From NCBI GenBank assembly GCA_947460085.1, contig CANHGA010000100.1:1-7339 (forward strand): a stretch of 7,339 nt of DNA, written 5' to 3'. The position numbers were made by a program, and so were the translations under genes. How positions within the stretch are numbered: the first letter of the stretch is position 1; the number at the start of each line of letters is the position of its first letter. The DNA is from Synechococcaceae cyanobacterium. Its GTDB lineage: Bacteria > Cyanobacteriota > Cyanobacteriia > PCC-6307 > Cyanobiaceae. Below are positions 1-5,359 of this stretch, piece after piece. The notes beneath the pieces were generated by a model. That model was not told the DNA's origin. It saw only the letters and a program-made list of their open reading frames with translations, and ran no database searches.

Positions 1-220
1 GCTGATCCGTCCCGCCGCCCCCGGTACGGGGGTGATCGCGGGTGGTTCGATCCGCACGGTGCTCGAGCTGGCCGGGATCAAAAACGTGCTGGCCAAGCGC
101 CTGGGGTCTAAAACACCCTTGAACAACGCCCGCGCTGCGATGGTCGCCCTGGCTGGTCTTCGCACCCACAAGGAGACCGCCAAGGAGCGGGGCATCTCCC
201 TCGAGCAGATTTACTCCTGA
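1..220 (+). CDS. rpsE: 30S ribosomal protein S5, C-terminal part (5' end outside window)
   Basis: The reading frame enters at base 2 and gives 72 residues before TGA at 218-220. Visible are the S5 C-terminal-domain hallmarks PAAPGTGVIAGG and the segment LAGIKNVLAKRLGS, followed by NNARAAMVALAGL, all typical of this end of S5. S5 is a small-subunit protein near the mRNA entry site and central pseudoknot of 16S rRNA and contributes to decoding accuracy. The N-terminal dsRNA-binding-like domain lies upstream of the window. Only 8 bases separate it from rplO, the usual spc-operon neighbour, so the two are almost certainly co-transcribed. The family call is firm; the start cannot be seen. Confidence 0.97.
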   Translation, partial: LIRPAAPGTGVIAGGSIRTVLELAGIKNVLAKRLGSKTPLNNARAAMVALAGLRTHKETAKERGISLEQIYS

Positions 221-223
221 GGT
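219..223 (+). promoter_or_regulatory. Shine-Dalgarno-like site for rplO
   Basis: GAGGT overlaps the rpsE stop codon and lies 5 bases before the rplO ATG. It matches five bases of the AGGAGGT consensus. It is one of only two plausible SD sites in front of a gene here (the other is GGAG before rpmJ) and suggests rplO translation is coupled to termination of rpsE. Confidence 0.5.
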
Positions 224-228
224 TCCCC

Positions 229-681
229 ATGACGACGCTCAATCTCCAAACCCTCAAGTCCAACCCCGGCGCCCGGCGCCGCAAACTGCGTAAGGGCCGT
301 GGCATTGCCGCTGGTCAAGGCGCAAGCTGCGGTTTCGGCATGCGTGGCCAAAAGTCCCGTTCGGGTAGTCCCACCCGTCCTGGCTTTGAGGGTGGCCAAA
401 TGCCCCTCTACAGGCGCATCCCCAAGCTCAAGCACTTTGAGCTGGTGAACCACAAGGAATTCACCATCATCAACGTGGCCAAGCTCGCCGACCTCAAGGC
501 CGGCAGCACCGTGAATCTGGATTCACTGGTCAAAGATGGCATCGTCACCAGCCCGAAACACCCCTTGAAGGTGCTCGGCAATGGTGAACTGACGGTGAAG
601 CTCACCATTCAGGCCTCCGCTTTTACCGCCAGCGCTCGCACCAAGATCGAGGCCGCTGGCGGCAGCTGCGAAATCATCTGA
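229..681 (+). CDS. rplO: 50S ribosomal protein L15
   Basis: The gene encodes 150 residues, the usual bacterial L15 length. The N-terminal extension (residues about 1-45) is glycine- and basic-rich, with ARRRKLRKGRGIAAGQG and the conserved GMRGQKSRSG segment that threads into 23S rRNA. It is followed by the GFEGGQMPLYRRIPK motif and a globular C-terminal L18e/L15-type domain ending in AAGGSCEII. L15 is a late-assembly protein of the large subunit. The ATG is supported by the GAGGT site five bases upstream and by the family's normal MTLNLQTLK-like beginning. It follows rpsE after 8 bases. The 131-base spacer behind it contains a terminator-like hairpin, so transcription beyond this gene may be modulated. 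Confidence 0.98.
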   Translation: MTTLNLQTLKSNPGARRRKLRKGRGIAAGQGASCGFGMRGQKSRSGSPTRPGFEGGQMPLYRRIPKLKHFELVNHKEFTIINVAKLADLKAGSTVNLDSLVKDGIVTSPKHPLKVLGNGELTVKLTIQASAFTASARTKIEAAGGSCEII

Positions 682-714
682 AAACCTGTCTGCAACCACC
701 TGGGGCCCCTGGCG

Positions 715-779
715 CCTAAGGTCTGAGCCGTCTGACTTGACCTGGGGCAATTCCCTTAGGTTCAGCAGACGGCTTTTTT
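715..779 (+). terminator. Intrinsic terminator / possible attenuator between rplO and secY
   Basis: GCCGTCTG at 727-734 pairs perfectly with CAGACGGC at 766-773 and is followed at once by six T (774-779). The interior can be extended by TGACCT (738-743) with AGGTTCA (758-764, one T bulged) and by GGG/CCC around a CAATT loop. This is the standard form of a rho-independent terminator. Just upstream, CCTAAGG (715-721) is the exact reverse complement of CCTTAGG (754-760), and AGGTC (719-723) can pair with GACCT (739-743). Either pairing would compete with the terminator, the layout of an attenuator. I see no convincing promoter between the T tract and secY, so some readthrough must be assumed. 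Structure read by eye only. Confidence 0.7.
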
Positions 780-812
780 GCGTGCCTTCCACGCCCTCCC
801 GCCCAACCCACC

Positions 813-2132
813 ATGTTGCTTAGCCGGGGTCGTAACCCCAGTGCCGGGGAAATCCTCAGCCAGCTGATTCAGTCGAAAGGCCTGCGCGACCGGGTTCTCA
901 CCACCCTGGCCCTGCTCCTGGTCGTGCGGCTAGGGATCTACATCCCCATGCCGGGCATCGACCGGGTGGCCTTTGCCGACTTCCTCTCCAAGGGAGGGCA
1001 GCTCATCGGCTTTCTGGACATCTTTACCGGCGGGGGGCTGTCCACCCTGGGCGTGTTTGCCCTGGGGATCCTGCCCTTCATCAACGCCTCGATCATCATC
1101 CAGCTGCTCACCGCAGCCCTCCCCCAACTGGAGGATCTCCAAAAAAATGAGGGTGAGGCCGGAAGGCGCAAGATTGCTCAGATCACCAGGTATGTGGCCC
1201 TGGTCTGGGGAATCTTTCAGAGCATTGTCTTCGCCTTGATCCTCAGGCAATACGCCACCGAGGGCCTGTCGGAAACCGTCTTCGTGATTCAAACGGCCCT
1301 GGCCCTGGTCACCGGCTCAATGGTGGTGATGTGGATCTCCGAGGTGATTACGGAACGGGGCATCGGCCAGGGCGCCTCCCTGGTGATCTTCGTGAACATC
1401 GTGGCCACCTTGCCCAAGGCCCTGGGCTCCACGATCGAATTGGCCCAAAGCGGCGACCGCAGCACCGTGGGCGGCATCGTGGTGCTGGTGGTGGTTTTCC
1501 TGCTGACCATCGTGGGCATCATCTTTGTGCAGGAGGGCAACCGGCGGATTCCGATCGTGAGCGCCAAGCGCCAGGTCGGCGGAGCCAACCTCTTGGCCGC
1601 ACGCCAGAGCTACCTGCCCCTGAAACTGAATGCGGGCGGTGTGATGCCGATCATCTTTGCCTCCGCCGTGGTGTTTCTGCCCCTCACGATTGCCAACATC
1701 ACCCGCAACCCCCTGCTGATCCAATTGGCGGGCTATCTCAACCCAAACAGCAGCACCCCCTGGCTCTATGCCCTGGTGTTCTTTTCCCTGATCTGTGGCT
1801 TCGGCTTTTTCTACGCCTCGCTCACCGTCAACCCCCTGGACATCGCCACCAACCTCAAGCGCAGCGGCGTCGCCATTCCTGGCGTTAGGCCGGGTTCAGC
1901 AACCGCCACCTATCTGGGGGGCGTTCAAAACCGTCTCACCCTGCTGGGCGGCGTGTTCCTTGGGGCTGTGGCGATTATCCCGTCGGCCGTGGAGGGTGCC
2001 ACCCAGGTGAGCACCTTCCAGGGCCTCGGGGCCACCTCCTTGCTGATCCTGGTGGGTGTGGCGATCGACACCGCCAAACAAGTGCAGACCTACGTGATCT
2101 CCCAGCGCTACGAAGGCATGGTGCGCCAATAG
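813..2132 (+). CDS. secY: Protein translocase channel subunit SecY
   Basis: The product of 439 residues is the ten-helix pore of the SecYEG translocon. It moves unfolded preproteins across, and membrane proteins into, the cytoplasmic and in cyanobacteria also the thylakoid membrane. Visible are the first membrane helix (residues about 28-44) running into YIPMPGID, the glycine-rich plug/TM2 region (about 73-99, with GILPFINASIIIQLL), the cytosolic ERGIGQGASLVIF segment, the basic ribosome- and SecA-binding loop RRIPIVSAKRQ near residue 250, and a charged tail ending RYEGMVRQ. Length and motifs are complete. There is no Shine-Dalgarno sequence before the ATG; the leader is pyrimidine-rich. It sits in its usual place after rplO but behind a terminator-like hairpin. 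An A7 run at 1141-1147 lies in the cytosolic loop after TM2. A perfect hairpin covers the stop codon. Confidence 0.98.
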   Translation: MLLSRGRNPSAGEILSQLIQSKGLRDRVLTTLALLLVVRLGIYIPMPGIDRVAFADFLSKGGQLIGFLDIFTGGGLSTLGVFALGILPFINASIIIQLLTAALPQLEDLQKNEGEAGRRKIAQITRYVALVWGIFQSIVFALILRQYATEGLSETVFVIQTALALVTGSMVVMWISEVITERGIGQGASLVIFVNIVATLPKALGSTIELAQSGDRSTVGGIVVLVVVFLLTIVGIIFVQEGNRRIPIVSAKRQVGGANLLAARQSYLPLKLNAGGVMPIIFASAVVFLPLTIANITRNPLLIQLAGYLNPNSSTPWLYALVFFSLICGFGFFYASLTVNPLDIATNLKRSGVAIPGVRPGSATATYLGGVQNRLTLLGGVFLGAVAIIPSAVEGATQVSTFQGLGATSLLILVGVAIDTAKQVQTYVISQRYEGMVRQ

Positions 2133-2138
2133 GCGCAC
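2121..2138 (+). other. Perfect hairpin spanning the secY stop codon
   Basis: GTGCGCC (2121-2127) and GGCGCAC (2132-2138) form a seven-base-pair stem around the four-base loop AATA. The TAG stop occupies the last two loop bases and the first base of the 3' arm. No T tract follows, so it is not an intrinsic terminator. It may protect an mRNA 3' end after processing or slow ribosomes at the stop. Its function is unknown. Confidence 0.5.
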
Positions 2139-2187
2139 GCCCATCTCTGGCCCCCTTCGTTGCCGTCCTGTCCCTTATTTTTCTGCC

Positions 2188-2748
2188 ATGAAGCAACGCC
2201 TCCTATTCCTCGGCCCCCCCGGGGCTGGAAAGGGCACCCAAGCCCAGCAACTCGCCTCCTCCAAAGGCTTGCTGCACCTCTCCACCGGTGATTTGCTCCG
2301 GGCCGAGGTTCAAGCCGGGAGCGAGCTGGGCAAGGAGGCCGAGGCCGTGATGGCCCGGGGCGAATTGGTGAGCGATGCCCTGGTGCTCGCGATTGTGCGC
2401 AGTCGCCTGGCCCAGCAGGCCGCCAGTGGCGGCGGTGGCTGGCTGCTGGATGGCTTCCCTCGCAACCCTGCCCAGGCCGAAGCCCTGGGCCAGCTGCTCG
2501 ATGAACTCGGCCAACAAATCGAGTTGGTGGTGCTGATGGAGCTCGACGATGCCCTGCTGATTCAGCGCTTACTGGGCCGGGGCCGGGCCGACGACAACGA
2601 GGCCGTGATTCGCCACAGGCTCGAGGTCTACCGCGAACAAACCGCCCCCCTGATCAGCTTTTACCGCGACAAAGGCCTGCTGCAATCCGTGGAAGCAGCT
2701 GGCACCGTTGAGGAGATCGCCGAGCGCATCGGCGGCCTGCTCGATTGA
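2188..2748 (+). CDS. adk: Adenylate kinase, short-LID type
   Basis: The enzyme interconverts ATP + AMP and 2 ADP in the cytoplasm and is needed for adenine-nucleotide balance. The 186 residues carry the P-loop GPPGAGKGT (9-17), the AMP-binding LSTGDLLR (31-38), the DGFPRN motif (88-93) and the LID/arginine region GRGRADDNEAVIRHR (130-144). The LID is the short form with no zinc cysteines, and the total length fits cyanobacterial Adk rather than the roughly 214-residue long type. Starting at ATG 2188 leaves only two residues before the RLLFLGPPG strand, as expected. There is no Shine-Dalgarno sequence; the preceding 40 bases are mostly C and T. A C7G4 stretch (2214-2224) falls in the P-loop codons. 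The secY-adk adjacency is the common bacterial arrangement; the infA gene often found next is missing. Confidence 0.98.
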   Translation: MKQRLLFLGPPGAGKGTQAQQLASSKGLLHLSTGDLLRAEVQAGSELGKEAEAVMARGELVSDALVLAIVRSRLAQQAASGGGGWLLDGFPRNPAQAEALGQLLDELGQQIELVVLMELDDALLIQRLLGRGRADDNEAVIRHRLEVYREQTAPLISFYRDKGLLQSVEAAGTVEEIAERIGGLLD

Positions 2749-2766
2749 ACACCGCTCCAAAGGTGG

Positions 2767-2799
2767 TTGACCAATGTGGTAGGTTGCTCGTTTGAAAAT
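2767..2799 (+). promoter_or_regulatory. Weak promoter candidate upstream of rpmJ
   Basis: TTGACC at 2767-2772 is a five-of-six match to a -35 box. It is followed by an unusually AT-rich patch, TTTGAAAATT (2791-2800), but no good -10 hexamer stands at 16-18 bases: TTTGAA at an 18-base spacing matches three of six. It lies in the 69-base adk-rpmJ spacer. An alternative reading is that this is simply an AU-rich translation leader. Confidence 0.2.
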
Positions 2800-2817
2800 T
2801 CGGAGAGCACAACGCCC

Positions 2818-2931
2818 ATGAAGGTGCGTGCCTCGGTTAAGAAAATGTGCGACAAGTGCCGGGTGATTCGTCGCCACGGCCGGGTCATGGTGATCTGCAC
2901 CAACCCCAAGCACAAGCAGCGCCAGGGCTGA
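2818..2931 (+). CDS. rpmJ: 50S ribosomal protein L36
   Basis: This is a 37-codon gene whose product starts MKVRASVKKMCDKCRV and ends KHKQRQG. L36 is the smallest large-subunit protein and folds around one zinc ion near the peptidyl-transferase side of 23S rRNA. The zinc ligands of the C+ form are all present: C11, C14, C27 and H32. Length is exactly the usual bacterial size. The start is preceded by GGAG at 2802-2805, 12 bases before the ATG, a little far for a Shine-Dalgarno site. Position between adk and rpsM is the conserved one. The TGA stop is the centre of a 16-base palindrome that begins the rpsM leader. Confidence 0.97.
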   Translation: MKVRASVKKMCDKCRVIRRHGRVMVICTNPKHKQRQG

Positions 2932-2958
2932 TCAGCCCTAGCCGCTCCGCCTGGGAGC
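2924..2958 (+). promoter_or_regulatory. Tandem hairpins at the rpmJ end / rpsM leader
   Basis: AGGGCTGATCAGCCCT (2924-2939) is a perfect 16-base palindrome containing the rpmJ stop codon; as RNA it folds into a six-pair stem with a GATC loop. Five bases later GCTCC (2944-2948) pairs with GGAGC (2954-2958) around GCCTG. A third weaker stem, TTCAA (2991-2995) with TTGAA (3012-3016), lies just before the rpsM GTG. No T tract follows any of them. Together they make most of the 97-base leader of the alpha-operon block foldable. Confidence 0.4.
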
Positions 2959-3028
2959 AGCTGCCGCCCGCCCCCACCCTGGGGACAGGCTTCAAGTTCC
3001 AATTGTTCACTTTGAATCGTTTCCCCAC

Positions 3029-3394
3029 GTGGCTCGGATTGCCGGCGTCGATATCCCTCGCGATAAGCGGGTCGAGATCGCTCTCACCTATGTGTATGGC
3101 ATCGGCTTGACCCGTGCCCAGAAAATTCTGGCCAAGACCGGAGTCAGCCCCGACATCCGGGTGAAGGATCTCAGCGATGCTGATATCCAAAAGCTTCGCG
3201 GTGCCGCTGACAGCTTCACCCTCGAAGGCGACCTCCGTCGCCAAGAAGGCATGGCCATGAAGCGCCTTCAGGACATCGGCTGCGTACGTGGTCGCCGCCA
3301 TCGCATGGGCCTGCCCGTGCGCGGTCAACGCACCCGCACCAATGCCCGCACCCGCCGTGGTGCCCGCAAAACCGTGGCCGGTAAGAAGAAGTAA
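3029..3394 (+). CDS. rpsM: 30S ribosomal protein S13
   Basis: The product has 121 residues and begins MARIAGVDIPRDKRVEIALTYVYGIG, the canonical S13 N-terminus with its helix-two-turn-helix. It continues with LRRQEGMAMKRLQDIGCVRGRRHR and ends in the basic tail TNARTRRGARKTVAGKKK, which reaches toward P-site tRNA. S13 is a head protein forming the intersubunit bridge with L5. The start is GTG; no ATG in frame would keep the family N-terminus. No Shine-Dalgarno sequence precedes it. The 97-base spacer from rpmJ contains hairpins and an AT-rich patch. In E. coli the alpha-operon rpsM also starts with GUG, inside an S4-controlled pseudoknot. Here rpsD (S4) is not in the cluster, so whether the same control exists is unknown. 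Confidence 0.97.
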   Translation: MARIAGVDIPRDKRVEIALTYVYGIGLTRAQKILAKTGVSPDIRVKDLSDADIQKLRGAADSFTLEGDLRRQEGMAMKRLQDIGCVRGRRHRMGLPVRGQRTRTNARTRRGARKTVAGKKK

Positions 3395-3459
3395 GCGCAA
3401 CCCGCCTACGTCCTTTCCCCACCCTCGCCCTGCCGCCAACCACCAATCAATACCCCCTC

Positions 3460-3531
3460 GGGCTCGATTTGGAAACCGGCGTCACCAGAGCGAGTCCCTC
3501 CCGTTCCCTGATCACCTCCTGCAGCAGCAGG
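3460..3531 (+). promoter_or_regulatory. Structured leader upstream of rpsK
   Basis: The 147-base rpsM-rpsK spacer holds a long hairpin. GGG (3460-3462) pairs with CCC (3496-3498) and CTCG (3463-3466) with CGAG (3491-3494), with T3495 bulged. After an A-G mismatch, TTTGG (3468-3472) pairs with CCAGA (3485-3489) through one G-T wobble, leaving a 12-base loop. Nearer the start, CCTGC (3518-3522) pairs with GCAGG (3527-3531) around AGCA. GATCACCTCCT (3510-3520) is identical to the conserved 3' end of bacterial 16S rRNA. No T tract follows. The first half of the spacer (3395-3458) is C-rich and featureless. Confidence 0.45.
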
Positions 3532-3541
3532 CCCCCAAACC

Positions 3542-3934
3542 ATGGCCAAGCCAGCCAAAAAGTCCGGCGCCAAGAAAACGAAGCGCAACGTGCCCAACGG
3601 TGTGGCGCACATCCAAAGCACGTTCAACAACACCATCGTGTCGATCACCGATACGGCCGGTGAAGTGATTTCCTGGAGCTCCGCCGGAGCCAGTGGTTTC
3701 AAGGGTGCCCGCAAGGGAACTCCCTTCGCAGCCCAAACCGCCGCCGAAGCCGCTGGCCGCCGGGCCATCGAGCAAGGCATGCGCCAGATCGAAGTCCTGG
3801 TTCGTGGTCCTGGTTCGGGCCGTGAAACGGCCATCCGCGCCCTGCAGGTTGCTGGCCTGGAGATCACCCTCATCCGGGACGTGACCCCCCTGCCCCATAA
3901 CGGCTGCCGCCGCTCGAAGCGCCGTCGCGTCTGA
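3542..3934 (+). CDS. rpsK: 30S ribosomal protein S11
   Basis: The product has 130 residues and starts with the basic MAKPAKKSGAKKTKRNVPNG. It contains the hallmark IQSTFNNTIVSITD, then SSAGASGFKGARKGTPFAAQTAAE, the glycine-rich VRGPGSGRETAIRAL and the C-terminal DVTPLPHNGCRRSKRRRV. S11 sits on the 30S platform next to the Shine-Dalgarno helix and the E site. The full family length and both ends are intact. The ATG follows ACC, and no Shine-Dalgarno purine run is present in the C-rich leader. The gene lies between rpsM and rpoA as in most bacteria, but the 147-base spacer in front is the longest in the window and is structured. The rpsD gene found between rpsK and rpoA in E. coli is absent. 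Confidence 0.98.
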   Translation: MAKPAKKSGAKKTKRNVPNGVAHIQSTFNNTIVSITDTAGEVISWSSAGASGFKGARKGTPFAAQTAAEAAGRRAIEQGMRQIEVLVRGPGSGRETAIRALQVAGLEITLIRDVTPLPHNGCRRSKRRRV

Positions 3935-3977
3935 TTCGTCGGTTCCATCTGCTCCTTCTCTCTCGACCCTTCAGACC

Positions 3978-4916
3978 GTGCTGCACTATCAAATTGATCG
4001 GATCGAACACCAGGTCGCCGAAGATCGCTCCCAAACCGGCGTCTTCCTGATCGGCCCCCTCGATCGCGGCCAAGCCACCACCCTTGGCAATGCCCTGCGT
4101 CGTGTCCTGATTGGCAGCCTGGAAGGCAGCGCCATCACTGCCGTCCGCATCTCGGGGGTCAACCACGAGTACGCCACCGTTCCTGGCGTGCGGGAGGACG
4201 TTCTCGACATCCTGCTCAACTGCAAGCAAATTTCAGTCACCAGCCGCAACCGCGACCTGGAAATTGGCCGTCTCGTGGTGAATGGTCCCGCGACCGTCAC
4301 CGCTGCTGACCTGCAGTTCTCCTCCCAGGTGCAGGTGATCGATGGTGATCGGCTGATTGCCACCGTGGCCGAAGGCCACAGCCTGGAGATGGAAGTGCAC
4401 GTGGAGCGCGGCGTCGGCTACCGCCCCGTCAATCGCCACAGTGAAGACACCAGTGCCATTGATCTGCTCCAGATCGATGCGGTGTTTAAGCCGGTCAAGC
4501 GCGTCAACTACACGGTGGATGAAACCGCCGTTGGAGAGGGCGGTTCCGCCCGGGAGCGCCTGCGCCTGGAAATCGAAACCAATGGCAGCGTCACCCCCGA
4601 CGACGCCATGGCCCAATCCGCCAACCAGCTGATTGCCCTGTTCCAGCCCCTGGCCAGCCTCACCATGGTTGAGGAGCCAGGCATGGAGCCCGAGCCCTCC
4701 GCCGAGGCCCAAATCCCCCTCGAGGAGCTCAACCTCTCCGTGCGGGCCTACAACTGCCTGAAGCGTGCCCAGGTCAACTCGGTTTCCGACCTGATGGGCT
4801 TCAGCTATGAAGATCTCCTTGAGATCAAAAACTTCGGCTCCAAATCAGCCGACGAAGTGATCGAAGCGCTGGAGCGCATCGGTATCACCCTGCCCCAAAG
4901 CCGCACCAGCGCCTGA
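3978..4916 (+). CDS. rpoA: DNA-directed RNA polymerase alpha subunit
   Basis: The product has 312 residues, the usual cyanobacterial length. The N-terminal domain (about 1-230) dimerises and anchors beta and beta'; it shows GPLDRGQATTLGNALRRVLIGSLEG and the later VNYTVDETAVG. A linker rich in E and P leads to the C-terminal domain (about 245-306), which binds UP elements and activators. The DNA-contact residues equivalent to E. coli R265, N268, C269, G296, K298 and S299 are retained as R256, N259, C260, G287, K289 and S290. The start is GTG at 3978, giving the family N-terminus MLHYQIDRIEHQV; no Shine-Dalgarno site is seen in the CT-rich 43-base leader. The TGA stop lies in the loop of a small four-pair hairpin (CGCC 4910-4913 with GGCG 4919-4922). 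rplQ follows after 33 bases. Confidence 0.98.
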   Translation: MLHYQIDRIEHQVAEDRSQTGVFLIGPLDRGQATTLGNALRRVLIGSLEGSAITAVRISGVNHEYATVPGVREDVLDILLNCKQISVTSRNRDLEIGRLVVNGPATVTAADLQFSSQVQVIDGDRLIATVAEGHSLEMEVHVERGVGYRPVNRHSEDTSAIDLLQIDAVFKPVKRVNYTVDETAVGEGGSARERLRLEIETNGSVTPDDAMAQSANQLIALFQPLASLTMVEEPGMEPEPSAEAQIPLEELNLSVRAYNCLKRAQVNSVSDLMGFSYEDLLEIKNFGSKSADEVIEALERIGITLPQSRTSA

Positions 4917-4949
4917 TCGGCGGCCCCGTCCCCCTAAAGACACAAGACC

Positions 4950-5300
4950 ATGAGACACCAGTGCCGAGTCCCCCAACTGGGACGCCCCGCCGACCAACGC
5001 AAGGCCATGCTGCGTGGTCTGACCACCCAGCTGATCCGCGAGGGTCGGGTGACCACGACCAAAGCCCGCGCCAAAGCCCTGCGGGATGAAGCCGAGCGCA
5101 TGATCACCCTGGCCAAGGACGGCAGCCTCTCGGCCCGCCGCCGCGCCATCGGCTACATCTATGACAAACAATTGGTTCACGCCTTGTTTGACCGGGCCCA
5201 GGAGCGCTACGGCGAGCGCAATGGCGGTTACACCCGCATCATCCGCACCGTGCCCCGCCGTGGTGACAATGCCGAAATGGCCATCATCGAGCTGGTCTGA
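4950..5300 (+). CDS. rplQ: 50S ribosomal protein L17
   Basis: The product has 116 residues, typical of bacterial L17. It shows the N-terminal MRHQCRVPQLGRPADQRKAMLRGL, the conserved LIREGRVTTTKARAKALRDEAERMITLAK core and the closing YTRIIRTVPRRGDNAEMAIIEL strand. L17 lies near the peptide exit tunnel of the large subunit. The start ATG is preceded by ACC, with no Shine-Dalgarno site. It is the last gene before a strong intrinsic terminator that begins 25 bases after its stop, so it likely ends the main ribosomal-protein transcript. Confidence 0.98.
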   Translation: MRHQCRVPQLGRPADQRKAMLRGLTTQLIREGRVTTTKARAKALRDEAERMITLAKDGSLSARRRAIGYIYDKQLVHALFDRAQERYGERNGGYTRIIRTVPRRGDNAEMAIIELV

Positions 5301-5325
5301 TCCCCTCCCCAGCCTTATCTCCCTT

Positions 5326-5359
5326 GCCGCGGTGAACTTCGGTTCACCACGGCTTTTTT
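5326..5359 (+). terminator. Intrinsic terminator after rplQ
   Basis: GCCGCGGTGAAC (5326-5337) pairs with GTTCACCACGGC (5342-5353). This gives eleven pairs and one C-A mismatch, with the exceptionally stable UUCG tetraloop closed by C-G (5338-5341), followed directly by six T (5354-5359). It is a textbook rho-independent terminator, lying 25 bases behind rplQ. Its T tract runs straight into the truA ATG. Confidence 0.93.

Noticed and set aside
738..762. TTGACC ... TAGGTT as a secY promoter, echoed before rpmJ at 2767-2785
   Set aside because: Spacers are 13 and 7 bases, too short for a -35/-10 pair. In the first case the bases are explained by the terminator stem.
2214..2224. C7G4 block in the start of adk as a slippage or structure element
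   Set aside because: It encodes the invariant G-P-P-G of the P-loop, and GC-rich codon choice explains it.
2885..3439. Antisense reading frame of 184 codons opposite rpsM
   Set aside because: Glycine/alanine-rich shadow of a conserved ribosomal gene; no start context or motif supports it.
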